Assembly (NCBI RefSeq): GCF_001687105.1
Contig: NZ_CP014595.1
Coordinates: 1,178,001-1,242,000, forward strand
Reading direction: 5' to 3'
Source of the DNA: Salipiger sp. CCB-MM3
Lineage (GTDB): Bacteria; Pseudomonadota; Alphaproteobacteria; Rhodobacterales; Rhodobacteraceae
Length of the DNA stretch: 64,000 bases
Part shown: one piece after another, positions 41,366-50,634 of the stretch
How the letters are laid out: every line of letters begins with the position of its first letter
Numbering within the stretch: the first letter of the stretch is position 1
Notes under the pieces: model-generated
What the model saw: only the letters and a program-made list of their open reading frames with translations
The model's database searches: none
What the model was told of the DNA's origin: nothing
Position numbers and translations under genes: made by a program

Positions 41366-42940
41366 GTGACGGGACGGCGCATGTGGCGACCGGGCCGAGC
41401 AGGCCTGTATATTTTTACACTCATCTGGCTCACCTTGGTGGCCCCGCTGGGCGCTTGGGCTGCACCCTACGCAGCGCTGGTGATGGATGCGAGATCAGGC
41501 GAAATCCTGTTTTCGGAGAACGCCGAAACCCGGCTACACCCCGCATCGCTGACCAAGATGATGACGCTCTACATCGCCTTCGAGGCGGTGGAGCATGGCG
41601 AGATCAGCCTCGACACCGTGGTGACCATCTCGCGCAATGCCGCAGCAGAGCCGCCCTCGAAACTGGGCCTGCGCTCCGGGCAAAAGATCAAACTTCGCTA
41701 CCTGATCCGCGCCGCCGCCGTGAAGTCGGCCAATGACGCCGCCACCGCCATCGGCGAGGCCATCGAAGGGTCGGAAGCCGCCTTTGCCCGCCGGATGAAC
41801 CGCACGGCCAAGGCGCTGGGGATGACCCGCACCACCTACAAAAACGCCCATGGCCTGACCACCGAGGGCCATCTGTCCACCGCCCACGACATGGCGATCA
41901 TGGGCCGGCACATCCTCTACGATTATCCCGAATATTATAACCTCTTCTCGCGCCGCACGACCGATGCCGGCATGCGCGAAGTGGCCAATACCAACCGTCG
42001 CTTCCTTGCCGCCTACCAAGGCGCCGACGGCATCAAGACCGGCTACACCCGCGCCGCGGGCTTCAACCTCGTCGCCTCCGCCGAGCGCGGACGCGAGCGC
42101 ATCATTTCCGTGGTCTTCGGCGGCACCTCCACCGCCGCGCGCAACGCCAAAAGCGCCGAGCTTCTGAACCTCGGCTTCAAGCGCGCCAAGACCAACGTCG
42201 CCCTGCGCCGCCCGGCCAAGCCTTCCTATATGGGCCGTATCGGCAATGACATGATGGTGGCCGATGCCGATCCCAATGATTCGGGCCTGCGCGGCAAGTC
42301 GATCCGCGTCGCCGCCGCCGCCGTGCCCAAAAGCCTGCGTCCGAAGCTACGTCCCGGTGTAAGCGGCACCGATGTCGCGCCGCTGGTGGCCGGGGTCGAG
42401 GATGACATCGCCAACGTTCTGGAGAGCGTACAAGTCGCCAAGGTCGAGCCGACGGTGGCCGTCGCTCCCGAAAAGATCGACGTCGCGCAGGTCGACCAGC
42501 CCGCCGCCGAAACCGCTGCCGTCGAAGCCGCCATCGCCATCGCAGAGGGCGACACGGGGATTGCGCCCGACGCCTCGATTAAGCCTATGCGCCGCCCGCA
42601 GCAGATGCTTCTGGCCAGCGCCTCCGAGCCGGTGAGCCTCGAGACCGCCGCCATCGCAGAGCCCGACACGCAGGAAGTCGTCACCCGCGTGTCGACCTCG
42701 GGCGGGCGCCACTGGGGCATCAATGTGGGCCGCTATCCCAGCCGCTATGCCGCCGAGAAGATCCTGCTGAAAACCGCGCTGATGGAGACCGCCACGCTCG
42801 ACGGCTCGCTGCGCAAGGTGGTCGACCGCTCCAGCGGCTTTGACGCCAACTTCATGGGGCTTTCGCGCGAGACCGCCGATCTTGCCTGCCGCCGTCTGCA
42901 GGCCCGGCAGGTCACCTGCTTCATGATCGGGCCGAGCTAA
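41366..42940 (+). CDS. dacF: D-alanyl-D-alanine carboxypeptidase (DacF/PBP5-like) with C-terminal SPOR domain
   Basis: 524 residues from GTG 41366, preceded by AGAGGCGAG; a TTG at 41321 and an ATG at 41381 are alternatives. A signal peptide or anchor (GLYIFTLIWLTLVAPLGAWA) leads to the serine-peptidase S11 domain: S61-L-T-K64, S121-A-N123 and K224-T-G. A long Ala/Val/Pro-rich linker follows, then a SPOR-type domain from about 445 (GGRHWGINVGRYPSRYAAEK ... TCFMIGPS). It trims the last D-Ala from peptidoglycan stem peptides. SPOR domains bind denuded glycan at the septum, so the enzyme is probably drawn to division sites. Confidence 0.92.
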   Translation: MTGRRMWRPGRAGLYIFTLIWLTLVAPLGAWAAPYAALVMDARSGEILFSENAETRLHPASLTKMMTLYIAFEAVEHGEISLDTVVTISRNAAAEPPSKLGLRSGQKIKLRYLIRAAAVKSANDAATAIGEAIEGSEAAFARRMNRTAKALGMTRTTYKNAHGLTTEGHLSTAHDMAIMGRHILYDYPEYYNLFSRRTTDAGMREVANTNRRFLAAYQGADGIKTGYTRAAGFNLVASAERGRERIISVVFGGTSTAARNAKSAELLNLGFKRAKTNVALRRPAKPSYMGRIGNDMMVADADPNDSGLRGKSIRVAAAAVPKSLRPKLRPGVSGTDVAPLVAGVEDDIANVLESVQVAKVEPTVAVAPEKIDVAQVDQPAAETAAVEAAIAIAEGDTGIAPDASIKPMRRPQQMLLASASEPVSLETAAIAEPDTQEVVTRVSTSGGRHWGINVGRYPSRYAAEKILLKTALMETATLDGSLRKVVDRSSGFDANFMGLSRETADLACRRLQARQVTCFMIGPS

Positions 42941-42969
42941 GGCGCCGCCACATCTCACGAACAAAAAGA

Positions 42970-42998
42970 AACCCCGGGACATTCCCGGGGTTACTTTT
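42970..42998 (+). terminator. Terminator of dacF
   Basis: AACCCCGGGA-CAT-TCCCGGGGTT followed by ACTTTTTG, 29 bp after the stop. Confidence 0.88.
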
Positions 42999-43052
42999 TG
43001 CGCGCCGCAAAGAGCATCCAAGCCCCCTGCCCCAAAAGCCGTATGCCAGAAA

Positions 43053-43088
43053 CGACAAACCCCCGAAGGCCAGGCCCCGGGGGTCGTC
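43053..43088 (-). terminator. Probable terminator of rpsU
   Basis: Minus strand arms ACCCCCG and CGGGGGT, extended by GAC/GTC further out, followed by TTTGTCGTTTC. The loop is large (12 bases), so strength is uncertain. Confidence 0.5.
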
Positions 43089-43150
43089 AATTTCTTCTGT
43101 GTCGGAAGGTCAGCTGGCTGACCTCACGAGCAAGATCTCAAAGGCGAACC

Positions 43151-43357
43151 TTAGAGGAGACCTTCGCGCTGAGCCTTCTTGCGCGCCAGCTTGCGGGCGC
43201 GGCGGATGGCTTCGGCTTTCTCGCGAGCTTTCTTCTCGGACGGTTTCTCGAAATGCTGCCGGAGCTTCATTTCGCGGAAAACGCCTTCGCGCTGCAGCTT
43301 CTTCTTCAGGGCGCGGAGCGCCTGATCGACGTTGTTGTCGCGAACACTAACCTGCAT
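43151..43357 (-). CDS. rpsU: 30S ribosomal protein S21
   Basis: 68 residues, matching alphaproteobacterial S21. The start [20 protein letters not shown] and the strongly basic tail ([20 protein letters not shown]) are typical. S21 binds the 3' end of 16S rRNA and helps mRNA entry. AGAAAGGTGG precedes the ATG, and a good promoter lies 55 bp upstream. Confidence 0.96.
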   Translation of the reverse strand: MQVSVRDNNVDQALRALKKKLQREGVFREMKLRQHFEKPSEKKAREKAEAIRRARKLARKKAQREGLL

Positions 43358-43411
43358 GTGGTTTTCACCACCTTTCTAAGTTTGAGTTGCAAGGAAATTG
43401 CAGGAAGCCGG

Positions 43412-43440
43412 TCTATAGCAAGGCTTGCCAATCTTGTCTA
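43412..43440 (-). promoter_or_regulatory. Sigma-70 promoter of rpsU
   Basis: Minus strand TAGACA, 17 bases, TATAGA. Both hexamers fit and the start site would lie about 45 bp before the rpsU ATG. Confidence 0.6.
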
Positions 43441-43473
43441 GACTCCTACCCATTAAGTCAAAGGAGAGGCCCC

Positions 43474-44157
43474 ATGAGTGAAGATATTGCCGGGCGCCTG
43501 CTTGATGCGGCGCTGAACCATGTCGCCTTCGACGGCTGGTCCGAGACGACCTTCCGCGCGGCGGCAAGCGATGCCGGGGTGGACCCGGTGGTGGCCCGCG
43601 GGCTCTACCCGCGCGGCGCGGTGGACATGGCGATCGCCTTCCACCGGCGCGGCGACGAGGCTATGTCCCAGCGCCTCAAGGAGATTGACCAATCCGAGAT
43701 GCGCTTCCGCGACCGTGTGGCGCTCGCCGTGCGCACGCGGATCGAGGCGGTGGACGACCGCGAGGCGGTGCGCCGCGGCACCACGCTCTTTGCGCTGCCG
43801 ATGTATGCCGCCGATGGTGCCAAGCTGATCTGGGGCACCTCCGATCGCATCTGGACGGAACTCGGCGACACCGACCGCGATTTCAACTGGTACACGAAAC
43901 GCGCCACGCTGAGCGCGGTCTATTCCTCGACGGTGCTCTACTGGCTGGGCGATGATTCGCTCGACAATCACGCCACGTGGGAATTCCTCGACCGCCGGAT
44001 CGAGGATGTGATGCGCTTCGAGAAGACCAAGGCCAAGGTCCGCGCCACGCCGGTGCTGGGCAAGGTCTTTGCCAGCTCGGAAAAGATGCTCGGCAAGGTC
44101 CGCCCGCCGCGTAACATCCGCAACGGCCTGCCCGGCGGCTGGACCGCGCCGCGCTAA
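43474..44157 (+). CDS. coq9: COQ9-family ubiquinone biosynthesis protein
   Basis: 227 residues from ATG 43474, with AAGGAGAGG 6 bases upstream. The N-terminal part has a TetR-like helical fold, and the COQ9 core reads FDGWSETTFRAAASDAGVD, HRRGDEAMSQRL, FALPMYAADGAKLIWGTSDR and WEFLDRRIEDVMRFEK. In mitochondria COQ9 binds lipid and presents ubiquinone intermediates to COQ7; the bacterial protein is thought to do the same. It is upstream of a quinone oxidoreductase gene on the same strand (41 bp), which fits a quinone theme. Confidence 0.92.
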   Translation: MSEDIAGRLLDAALNHVAFDGWSETTFRAAASDAGVDPVVARGLYPRGAVDMAIAFHRRGDEAMSQRLKEIDQSEMRFRDRVALAVRTRIEAVDDREAVRRGTTLFALPMYAADGAKLIWGTSDRIWTELGDTDRDFNWYTKRATLSAVYSSTVLYWLGDDSLDNHATWEFLDRRIEDVMRFEKTKAKVRATPVLGKVFASSEKMLGKVRPPRNIRNGLPGGWTAPR

Positions 44158-44198
44158 GCGCCGCTCCACCGCCGGACGACAGCAAGACAGGACAAGAC

Positions 44199-45182
44199 AT
44201 GACCGAGACAATGCGCGCCGTGGAAATCTCGCAGCCCGGCGGCCCCGAGGTGCTGCGCCTGACCGAGCGCCCCGTCCCCTCCCCTGCCCACGGGCAGGTG
44301 GTGATCCGCGTGGCCTATGCCGGGGTCAATCGCCCCGATGCGCTGCAACGCGCGGGCAGCTACGCGCCGCCCCCCGGCGCCTCGGACCTGCCCGGCCTCG
44401 AATGTTCCGGCGAGGTGGTGGCCACCGGCCCCGGCGTCAGCTGGCCCGCCGTGGGCGATGAGGTCTGCGCCCTGCTGCCCGGCGGCGGTTATGCCGAATA
44501 TGTCGCCACGCCCGCCGCGCATTGCCTGCCCGTCCCGGCGGGCATGGGGCTGCGCGAGGCGGCCTGCCTGCCCGAGACCTTCTTCACCGTCTGGAGCAAC
44601 GTCTTCCAGCGCGGCGCGCTGCAGGCGGGCGAGCGCTTCCTCGTGCACGGTGGCTCGTCGGGCATCGGCACCACCGCGATCCAGCTTGCCAGCGCCTTCG
44701 GCGCGCGGGTCTTCGCCACCGCGGGATCGGCCGACAAATGCGCCGCCTGCGAAAAGCTCGGGGCCGAGCGAGCGATCGATTACCGCGAAGAGGATTTCGT
44801 CGAGGCGCTGCGCAGCGAAGGCGGTGCCAATCTGATCCTCGACATGGTTGGCGGCGACTACATCGCGCGCAGCGTCAAGGCGCTGGCCGACGAAGGCCGC
44901 CTCGTGCAGATCGCCTTTCTGCAAGGGCCCAAGGCCGAGCTGAACTTCGCGCAGGTGATGATGCGGCGGCTGACCATCACCGGCTCCACCCTGCGTCCGC
45001 AGAGCGATCTGGCCAAGGCGCGCATCGCGGACGCATTGCGCACCCATGTCTGGCCGCTTTTGGAGGCGGGCCGCGTCGCGCCAGTGATGGACTCCGATTT
45101 CCCGCTCGCGCAGGCCTCGGACGCCCACGCCCGCATGGAAGGCTCGACCCACATCGGCAAGATCGTCCTCAAGGTCGCCTGA
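44199..45182 (+). CDS. NAD(P)H-quinone oxidoreductase, zeta-crystallin/PIG3-like
   Basis: 327 residues, a zinc-free medium-chain reductase. It shows YAGVNRPDALQRAGSYAPPP, VLVHGGSSGIG-type cofactor binding (FLVHGGSSGIGTTAIQLASA), and the PIG3-like TLRPQSDLAKA. Members reduce quinones with NADPH. It follows coq9 by 41 bp. A second member of the superfamily lies at 46316, probably a separate QorA-type enzyme. Confidence 0.88.
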   Translation: MTETMRAVEISQPGGPEVLRLTERPVPSPAHGQVVIRVAYAGVNRPDALQRAGSYAPPPGASDLPGLECSGEVVATGPGVSWPAVGDEVCALLPGGGYAEYVATPAAHCLPVPAGMGLREAACLPETFFTVWSNVFQRGALQAGERFLVHGGSSGIGTTAIQLASAFGARVFATAGSADKCAACEKLGAERAIDYREEDFVEALRSEGGANLILDMVGGDYIARSVKALADEGRLVQIAFLQGPKAELNFAQVMMRRLTITGSTLRPQSDLAKARIADALRTHVWPLLEAGRVAPVMDSDFPLAQASDAHARMEGSTHIGKIVLKVA

Positions 45183-45205
45183 TCCACAGACCCCACGAGC
45201 CGGGC

Positions 45206-45218
45206 GAGCGCCTGCCCG
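45206..45218 (+). repeat. Intergenic repeat, family 2, copy 3
   Basis: GAGCGCCTGCCCG inside a perfect 8-bp inverted repeat GCCGGGCG ... CGCCCGGC (45199-45224), in the 48-bp gap between two convergent genes. No T-run follows, so a role as an intrinsic terminator is doubtful. Confidence 0.5.
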
Positions 45219-45230
45219 CCCGGCCCCCGC

Positions 45231-46097
45231 TCACGCCACCGCGCGGCGGTAGAAGTGCCAGCTGGCGTGGCCCAGCAGCGGCAGCACCACCATCAGCCCC
45301 AGCAGCAGCGGCAGCGAGCCCAGCACCAGCAGTACCGCGACCACCGCGCCCCAGCAGAGCACCACGCGCGGGTTCTTTTGCAGCACATGCACCGAGGTCA
45401 TCACCGCAACCGGCGCGCCCACGTGCCGGTGCAGGAGCAGCTGGAACGACACCACCGAGACCGCCAGCGCTACCAGCGCGAACACAAAGCCCACGCCGCA
45501 GCCCAGCACGATCATCCACCAGCCGCCCGAGGTGTTGAACACATCCGACAGGAAGGCCCCGAGGCTTTGGTGAAGCGCCGGCCCCATGGTCGCCAGATGG
45601 ATGAAATGCGCCACCAGCATCCACGCGCAAAAGAGCGCGATCAGATAGAGCCCCATCACCAGCATCGCGCCAAAGGCGGGCGAGCTGAGCACCGAGAAGG
45701 CGTCGCGCCACGTGGCCTCCAGCCCCATCTCGCGCTTGCGGCTCATTTCATAAAGCCCGACCGCCGCCATCGGCCCGATCAGCGCAAAGCCCGCCGCCAT
45801 GGGGAACAGCAGCGGCAGCAGCGCCTGATGAAATGCCATGCCCATCAGCAAAAGCCCCATCACGGGGTAGATGAGCACGATGAACAGCACGTCGCTGCGG
45901 CAGGCCTTGAAGTCCTCCCACCCGGCGCGCAGCGAGTCGGAGATGTCCGACATCGCCATGGTCCGCACCCGGCGCGGCGTATGGGCATGATCCATGCCCA
46001 ATTCCCGCGTCGAGGCAGAAACATGCGAGCCCGCCGCCGACAACTGCTGCGCAGCCCAGCTGAGCGGGTTTCCGATCGTATGAGGTGTCTGTGCCAT
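45231..46097 (-). CDS. DUF2189 membrane protein
   Basis: 288 residues. A hydrophilic first 50 residues (RVRTMAMSDISDSLRAGWED) are followed by about six membrane helices. The DUF2189 pattern is clear: LRAGWEDFKACRSDVLFIVL, GFALIGPMAAVGLYEMSRKRE and GLEATWRDAF. Function unknown; proposed links to cytochrome c oxidase or respiratory membranes in annotation are not proven. GGGAGGAGG lies upstream of the ATG. Stands alone, convergent with the quinone reductase. Confidence 0.88.
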   Translation of the reverse strand: MAQTPHTIGNPLSWAAQQLSAAGSHVSASTRELGMDHAHTPRRVRTMAMSDISDSLRAGWEDFKACRSDVLFIVLIYPVMGLLLMGMAFHQALLPLLFPMAAGFALIGPMAAVGLYEMSRKREMGLEATWRDAFSVLSSPAFGAMLVMGLYLIALFCAWMLVAHFIHLATMGPALHQSLGAFLSDVFNTSGGWWMIVLGCGVGFVFALVALAVSVVSFQLLLHRHVGAPVAVMTSVHVLQKNPRVVLCWGAVVAVLLVLGSLPLLLGLMVVLPLLGHASWHFYRRAVA

Positions 46098-46315
46098 GAG
46101 CCTCCTCCCTTGGCGTCGCGCGGTGCGCCAATCACAGGTCCGGCCATGGCACGCGCCGAGGGCCGGACGGATCGGCCGCGCGTGTGTGGACCAAGACTAG
46201 CACGAAAAGGCCCCTCTGCGCATCACGAGCCTGCGACACCCGCAGCAGCCCCCTCTTGCGCCCGCCTCGCCCCCGTCGCAGGGTCTGCCGCAAAGCCATC
46301 AAGGAGGAGACCCCG

Positions 46316-47302
46316 ATGACCGCAACAGCCCGCACCGTCATCATCGAGGAAAACGGCGGCCCCGAAGCGCTGAAGCTGGCGGACTGGCCCATCGGCGAGC
46401 CCGGCCCCGGCCAGATCCTGATCCGCCACAAGGCCTGCGGCCTCAACTTCATCGACTGCTACCAGCGCTCTGGCCTCTACCCGCTGGACCTGCCGCATGC
46501 GCTCGGCATGGAAGCCTCGGGCGTGATCGAGGCGGTGGGCGAAGGCGTCACCCATCTCGCCCCCGGCGACCGCGCCGCCTATGCCGCCGCCCCTCCGGGC
46601 GCCTATACCGAGGCGCGGGTGATGTCCGCCGCGCAGGTCTGCAAGCTGCCCGACGACATTTCCTTCGAAGAAGGCGCGGCGATGATGCTGAAGGGGCTGA
46701 CCGTTCAGTATCTCTTCCACCGCACCACCCCGCTCAAGAAGGGCGACACGGTGCTCTTTCATGCTGCCGCCGGCGGGGTTGGCCTCATCGCCTGCCAATG
46801 GGCGAAATCCGAAGGCATCCGCCTGATCGGCACCGCCGGGTCGGACGCCAAATGCCAGCTTGCGCTCGATCACGGCGCCGATGCCTGCATCAACTACAGC
46901 ACCGAGGATTTCACCGCTCGCACCCGCGAGCTGACCGACGGCAAGGGTGTCGACGTGGTGATGGATTCCATCGGCGCCTCCACCTTCATGGGCTCGCTCG
47001 ACTGCCTGAAGCCGCTTGGCATGATGATCTCCTTCGGCAATGCCTCGGGCCCGGTCGAGGCGTTCAACCTCGGCATCCTCGCGCAGAAGGGTTCTCTGAA
47101 GGTCACGCGCCCCACCCTCTTCGCGCATATCGCCGACCCCGCCGCCTGTCAGGAGATGGCGGCGATGCTGATGGGCAAGGTCTCGTCGGGCGACGTGAAG
47201 ATCCGCATCGACCAGCGCTTCCCGCTGGAGGACGTCGCCGAAGCGCATCGCGCGCTCGAAGCCCGCAAGACCACTGGCCAGACGATCCTGACGCTGGAGT
47301 GA
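46316..47302 (+). CDS. qor: NADPH:quinone oxidoreductase (QorA type)
   Basis: 328 residues from ATG 46316, with AAGGAGGAGA upstream. It resembles E. coli QorA: GLNFIDCYQRSGLYPLDLPH, AYAAAPPGAYTEARVM, LFHAAAGGVGLIACQWAKSE (the AAGGVG cofactor loop) and FGNASGPVEAFNLGIL. It reduces quinones with NADPH. Stands alone between the divergent DUF2189 gene and the convergent FKBP gene. Confidence 0.92.
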   Translation: MTATARTVIIEENGGPEALKLADWPIGEPGPGQILIRHKACGLNFIDCYQRSGLYPLDLPHALGMEASGVIEAVGEGVTHLAPGDRAAYAAAPPGAYTEARVMSAAQVCKLPDDISFEEGAAMMLKGLTVQYLFHRTTPLKKGDTVLFHAAAGGVGLIACQWAKSEGIRLIGTAGSDAKCQLALDHGADACINYSTEDFTARTRELTDGKGVDVVMDSIGASTFMGSLDCLKPLGMMISFGNASGPVEAFNLGILAQKGSLKVTRPTLFAHIADPAACQEMAAMLMGKVSSGDVKIRIDQRFPLEDVAEAHRALEARKTTGQTILTLE

Positions 47303-47340
47303 AGGCGCCCGGCGCCTTCGGCTTGCTTCCGGGCGCATGG

Positions 47341-47376
47341 CGAGAAAAAGAAAACGGCGCGGGTCCCCCCGCGCCG
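47341..47376 (-). terminator. Terminator of the FKBP gene
   Basis: Minus strand CGGCGCGGG-GGGA-CCCGCGCCG followed by TTTTCTTTTTCTCG. Confidence 0.82.
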
Positions 47377-47420
47377 CTCTCAAGTCTACCGAAGCCGCAG
47401 CCCCGAGAGATCAAGCCTGA

Positions 47421-47849
47421 TCAGGCGATCTCGACCAGCTCGATGGCGAAGGTCAGATCCTTGCCCGCCAGCGGGTGGTTGGCGTCGAGCGTGACCTCGG
47501 TCTCGGTCACTTCCGCCACGGTCACCTGCACCACCTGACCGGTGGGGGTCTGCACCTGCAGCGGGGTGCCCAGATCGAGCGGGATGTTGTCGGGGATCTC
47601 GGTGCGCGGCACGGTCTGGCGAGCTTCGGGCTGCATCGGGCCGTAGGCTTCGTCCGAAGTGACCTCGACGGTCTTCTTCTCGCCGACGGTCATGCCGGGC
47701 ATCGCTTTGTCGAGGCCGGGGATGATCTGGCCCGAGCCCACTTCGAACTCCAGCGGGTCACGGCCTGCGCTGGAATCAAAGGTGGTGCCGTCGTTGAGCG
47801 TGCCGGTGTAATGAATACGAACGGTGTCGCCGGTCTTGACCTGCGTCAT
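47421..47849 (-). CDS. FKBP-type peptidyl-prolyl isomerase (SlyD-like)
   Basis: 142 residues. The FKBP part VRIHYTGTLNDGTTFDSS and FEVGSGQIIPGLDKAMPGM is followed by an inserted flap (VTSDEAYGPMQPEARQTVPR) and the return to the FKBP fold (LDANHPLAGKDLTFAIELVE). This insert-in-flap order is that of SlyD, without its His-rich tail. It speeds proline isomerisation and can chaperone unfolded proteins. No signal peptide, so cytoplasmic. GGAGA precedes the start and a terminator follows. Confidence 0.92.
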   Translation of the reverse strand: MTQVKTGDTVRIHYTGTLNDGTTFDSSAGRDPLEFEVGSGQIIPGLDKAMPGMTVGEKKTVEVTSDEAYGPMQPEARQTVPRTEIPDNIPLDLGTPLQVQTPTGQVVQVTVAEVTETEVTLDANHPLAGKDLTFAIELVEIA

Positions 47850-48073
47850 GGGGTGTCTCCGATCTTTTGGGAAAGTTCTGTGGATGGGACGAGGCCGCCT
47901 GTCGCAGCGGGTGCTCGTTTGCTCTCCCCTCTAACCTAAGCATCCTGCCCGGGGATTGCAAAGAGGATGTCCGAACCGCCCGCAGCAGCCCCAAAGCGCC
48001 GGAAAATTCGCCCTTCCGACAGCTCCCTGCCCATGCCACCCTGCGCCGGATTGCGAGGAGGACCGTATCACCC

Positions 48074-48775
48074 ATGGCACAGGCAGAGATGACACCGGCA
48101 AAGATCACCACCTGCGTCTTCGACGCTTATGGCACGCTCTTCGATGTCGCAGGGGCCGCCCGCGCCGCCGCCGAGGCGCCCGGACAGGACCGGCTCGCCG
48201 CGCTCTGGCCCGCGCTCTCTGCCGACTGGCGCCGCAAGCAGCTGGAATACAGCTGGCTGCGCGCGATCACAGGGGATCACTGCAGCTTCTGGCAGGTGAC
48301 GCAGGACGGGCTCGACTGGGCGATGGCCCGTCATGGGCTCGAGGATCCGGGCCTGCGCGAAACCCTGCTCGGCCTCTACTGGCAGCTGCCTGCCTACCCC
48401 GAGGTGCCGCAGCTTCTGGCCAGCCTCAAGGCCCGCGGCCTCGGCTGCGCCATCCTCTCCAACGGCAGCCCCGACATGCTGGACGGGGCCGTCTCCAGCG
48501 CGGGCATCGCCGAGCATCTGGACGCCGTGCTCTCGGTCGAGGAGGTGGGCATCTTCAAACCCGCGCGCCCGGTCTACGACCTCGTCGGCACACACTTCGG
48601 CACCGAGCCCGCGCAGGTGCTCTTTGTCTCGTCCAACGGCTGGGACGCCGCCGGGGCCGCCGCCTACGGCTTTGTGACCGCATGGGTGAACCGCGCCGGC
48701 GAGCCGATGGATTGCCTTCCCGGCCGCCCGCACCATGTCCTGCCCGACCTCACCACAATCCCGGAGCTTCTGTGA
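48074..48775 (+). CDS. Haloacid dehalogenase, type II
   Basis: 233 residues from ATG 48074 (AGGAGGA 11 bases upstream; a second ATG lies five codons in). The L-2-haloacid dehalogenase signature is good: nucleophile Asp in VFDAYGTLFD, ILSNGSPDML, the Lys in GIFKPARPVYDL and LFVSSNGWDAAGAAAYGF, where the SSNxWD is specific to this group. It replaces halogen by hydroxyl on 2-haloacids, forming D-2-hydroxyacids. The following alpha/beta hydrolase gene overlaps its stop by one base (TGATG), so both are made together. Confidence 0.9.
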   Translation: MAQAEMTPAKITTCVFDAYGTLFDVAGAARAAAEAPGQDRLAALWPALSADWRRKQLEYSWLRAITGDHCSFWQVTQDGLDWAMARHGLEDPGLRETLLGLYWQLPAYPEVPQLLASLKARGLGCAILSNGSPDMLDGAVSSAGIAEHLDAVLSVEEVGIFKPARPVYDLVGTHFGTEPAQVLFVSSNGWDAAGAAAYGFVTAWVNRAGEPMDCLPGRPHHVLPDLTTIPELL

Positions 48776-49602
48776 TGCCCGAATTCACCACCTCCGACGG
48801 TCTTTCGATCCATTACACCGACGAGGGCCACGGCCTGCCGCTGCTCTGCCTCGCCGGGCTGACCCGCGACGGGCGCGACTTCGACTATCTCGCGCCGCAT
48901 CTCGATCCCGCGAAAGTGCGCCTGATCCGCATGGACTACCGTGGCCGGGGGCAGTCGGACTGGACCGATCACGCCAGCTACACCATCCCCATCGAGGGGC
49001 GCGACGCGGTGGAACTGCTCGATCACCTCGGGCTGAAGCAGGCGGCGATCCTCGGCACCTCGCGCGGCGGGCTCATCGCCATGCTGCTGGCCGCCATGGT
49101 GAAGGACCGGCTGCTGGGGGTCGCGCTCAACGACATCGGCCCCGACATCGGCAGCGAAGGGCTGGCGGTGATCAAGGATTACATCGGCAGAAACCCCGGC
49201 TGGAAAAGCTACGACGAGGCCGCGGCGCAGATGGCGCAGGGCATGACCGCCTTCAAGGACGTGCCGCCGGGGCGCTGGATGGACGAGGTGCGCAAGTTCT
49301 ACCGCGAGACGCCGGAAGGTCTGCAAATCCAGTATGACCCGCGCCTGCGCGACGCGGTGCTCGAGGCCGGGGCGCAGCCGGTGGCCGACCTCTGGCCGCT
49401 GTTCGACGCGCTGAAGGGCCTGCCGCTTTGCGCGCTGCGCGGCGATGGCTCGACGCTGCTGACGGCTGAGACCTTCGCGGAAATGAAGCGCCGCCGCCCC
49501 GACATGGTCGCCGCCGAGATCCCCGGCCGCGGCCATGTGCCCTTCCTCGACGAGCCCGAGTCGCTCAGCGCGCTGACGCGCTGGCTGAAGATGCTGAGCT
49601 GA
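48775..49602 (+). CDS. Alpha/beta hydrolase
   Basis: 275 residues. The fold is marked by LPLLCLAGLTRDGRDFDYLA (oxyanion region), MDYRGRGQSDW, the nucleophile elbow GTSRGG (Ser) and the catalytic His in GRGHVPFLDEPES. Substrate unknown. Its start overlaps the haloacid dehalogenase stop by one base. The pair may act in turn on a halogenated or esterified small acid; that is inference from coupling. Confidence 0.87.
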   Translation: MPEFTTSDGLSIHYTDEGHGLPLLCLAGLTRDGRDFDYLAPHLDPAKVRLIRMDYRGRGQSDWTDHASYTIPIEGRDAVELLDHLGLKQAAILGTSRGGLIAMLLAAMVKDRLLGVALNDIGPDIGSEGLAVIKDYIGRNPGWKSYDEAAAQMAQGMTAFKDVPPGRWMDEVRKFYRETPEGLQIQYDPRLRDAVLEAGAQPVADLWPLFDALKGLPLCALRGDGSTLLTAETFAEMKRRRPDMVAAEIPGRGHVPFLDEPESLSALTRWLKMLS

Positions 49603-49614
49603 GGGTCAGCGGGC

Positions 49615-50520
49615 TCAGGTCAGGTTGAACACCCGGCTCGGATGCAACTCGCCCGCCTTGAAGATGCCGACAGCGACAGGCTTGCCCTCGAAAGAGGCCC
49701 AGGCCTCGTCGCCGTATTCGGCCTCACCGGGGATCACCATGCCGGGGTTGCCGTTGCGCAGCTTTGCGGCGCCCTCGGGCGTGCAGCGCAGCTCGGGCAG
49801 ATCGGCCAGCCCCACCTCGGTCGGCAGCAGCTTGGCATCCAGTTCCGGCGTCTTGGCCAGCGCGTCGATCTCCTCGACCGAGATGCCGTCCTTGGCCTCG
49901 AACGGGCCCGACCACTCGCGGCGCAGCCACAGCACATGGCCGAAGCATCCCAGCGCTTCGCCCAGATCGCGGGCGATCGAGCGCACGTAGCCGCCCTTGC
50001 CGCAGACCATCTCCAGCTCGACGTGATCCGCATCGGGGCGCGACAGCATGATCAGCGACTCCACCCAGAGCGGACGCGCGGAAAGCTCCATCTCCTCGCC
50101 GTCGCGGGCACGCTTATAGGCGCGCTCACCATCCACCTTCACCGCCGAGAACTGCGGCGGCACCTGCTGGATGTCGCCGACGAACTGGTGCAGCGCTTCT
50201 TTGATTTCCTCATCCGAGGGACGCTCGGCGCTCTCGCGCAGGATCTCGCCCTCGGCGTCATCGGTGTTGGTCGCCTGCCCCAGCCGCACGGTGAAGCGGT
50301 AGGCCTTCATCGCGTCGGTGATATAGGGCACGGTTTTCGTCGCCTCACCCAGCGCCACGGCCAGAACGCCGGTCGCTTCGGGATCGAGCGTGCCCGCGTG
50401 CCCGGCCTTCTTCGCCGCCAGCGCCCAGCGCACTTTGTTGACCACCGAGGTGGACGTCATGCCGGCCGGTTTGTCGACGATCAGCCAACCGGAAATGTCC
50501 CGACCCTTTTTGCGTGCCAT
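49615..50520 (-). CDS. truB: tRNA pseudouridine(55) synthase
   Basis: 301 residues. TruB marks are [17 protein letters not shown], the catalytic Asp in [14 protein letters not shown], and [20 protein letters not shown]; the C-terminal PUA-like part ([12 protein letters not shown]) is shorter than in E. coli. It makes pseudouridine 55 in the T-loop of tRNAs. In most genomes it neighbours rbfA or rpsO; neither is here. It is divergent from pcaD, and the shared gap holds copy B of the 43-bp element. Confidence 0.95.
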   Translation of the reverse strand: MARKKGRDISGWLIVDKPAGMTSTSVVNKVRWALAAKKAGHAGTLDPEATGVLAVALGEATKTVPYITDAMKAYRFTVRLGQATNTDDAEGEILRESAERPSDEEIKEALHQFVGDIQQVPPQFSAVKVDGERAYKRARDGEEMELSARPLWVESLIMLSRPDADHVELEMVCGKGGYVRSIARDLGEALGCFGHVLWLRREWSGPFEAKDGISVEEIDALAKTPELDAKLLPTEVGLADLPELRCTPEGAAKLRNGNPGMVIPGEAEYGDEAWASFEGKPVAVGIFKAGELHPSRVFNLT

Positions 50521-50634
50521 GTCTGCCCCCGAGTGGTCCTGAGTGATGCTGCGTGCTGCTGAGGCGCGCCTGCTAGCAGGGCGCGCGCCCCCGAGTCAAT
50601 CTGGTGCCTGCACCCTCCCCCATGCATGGCGCGC

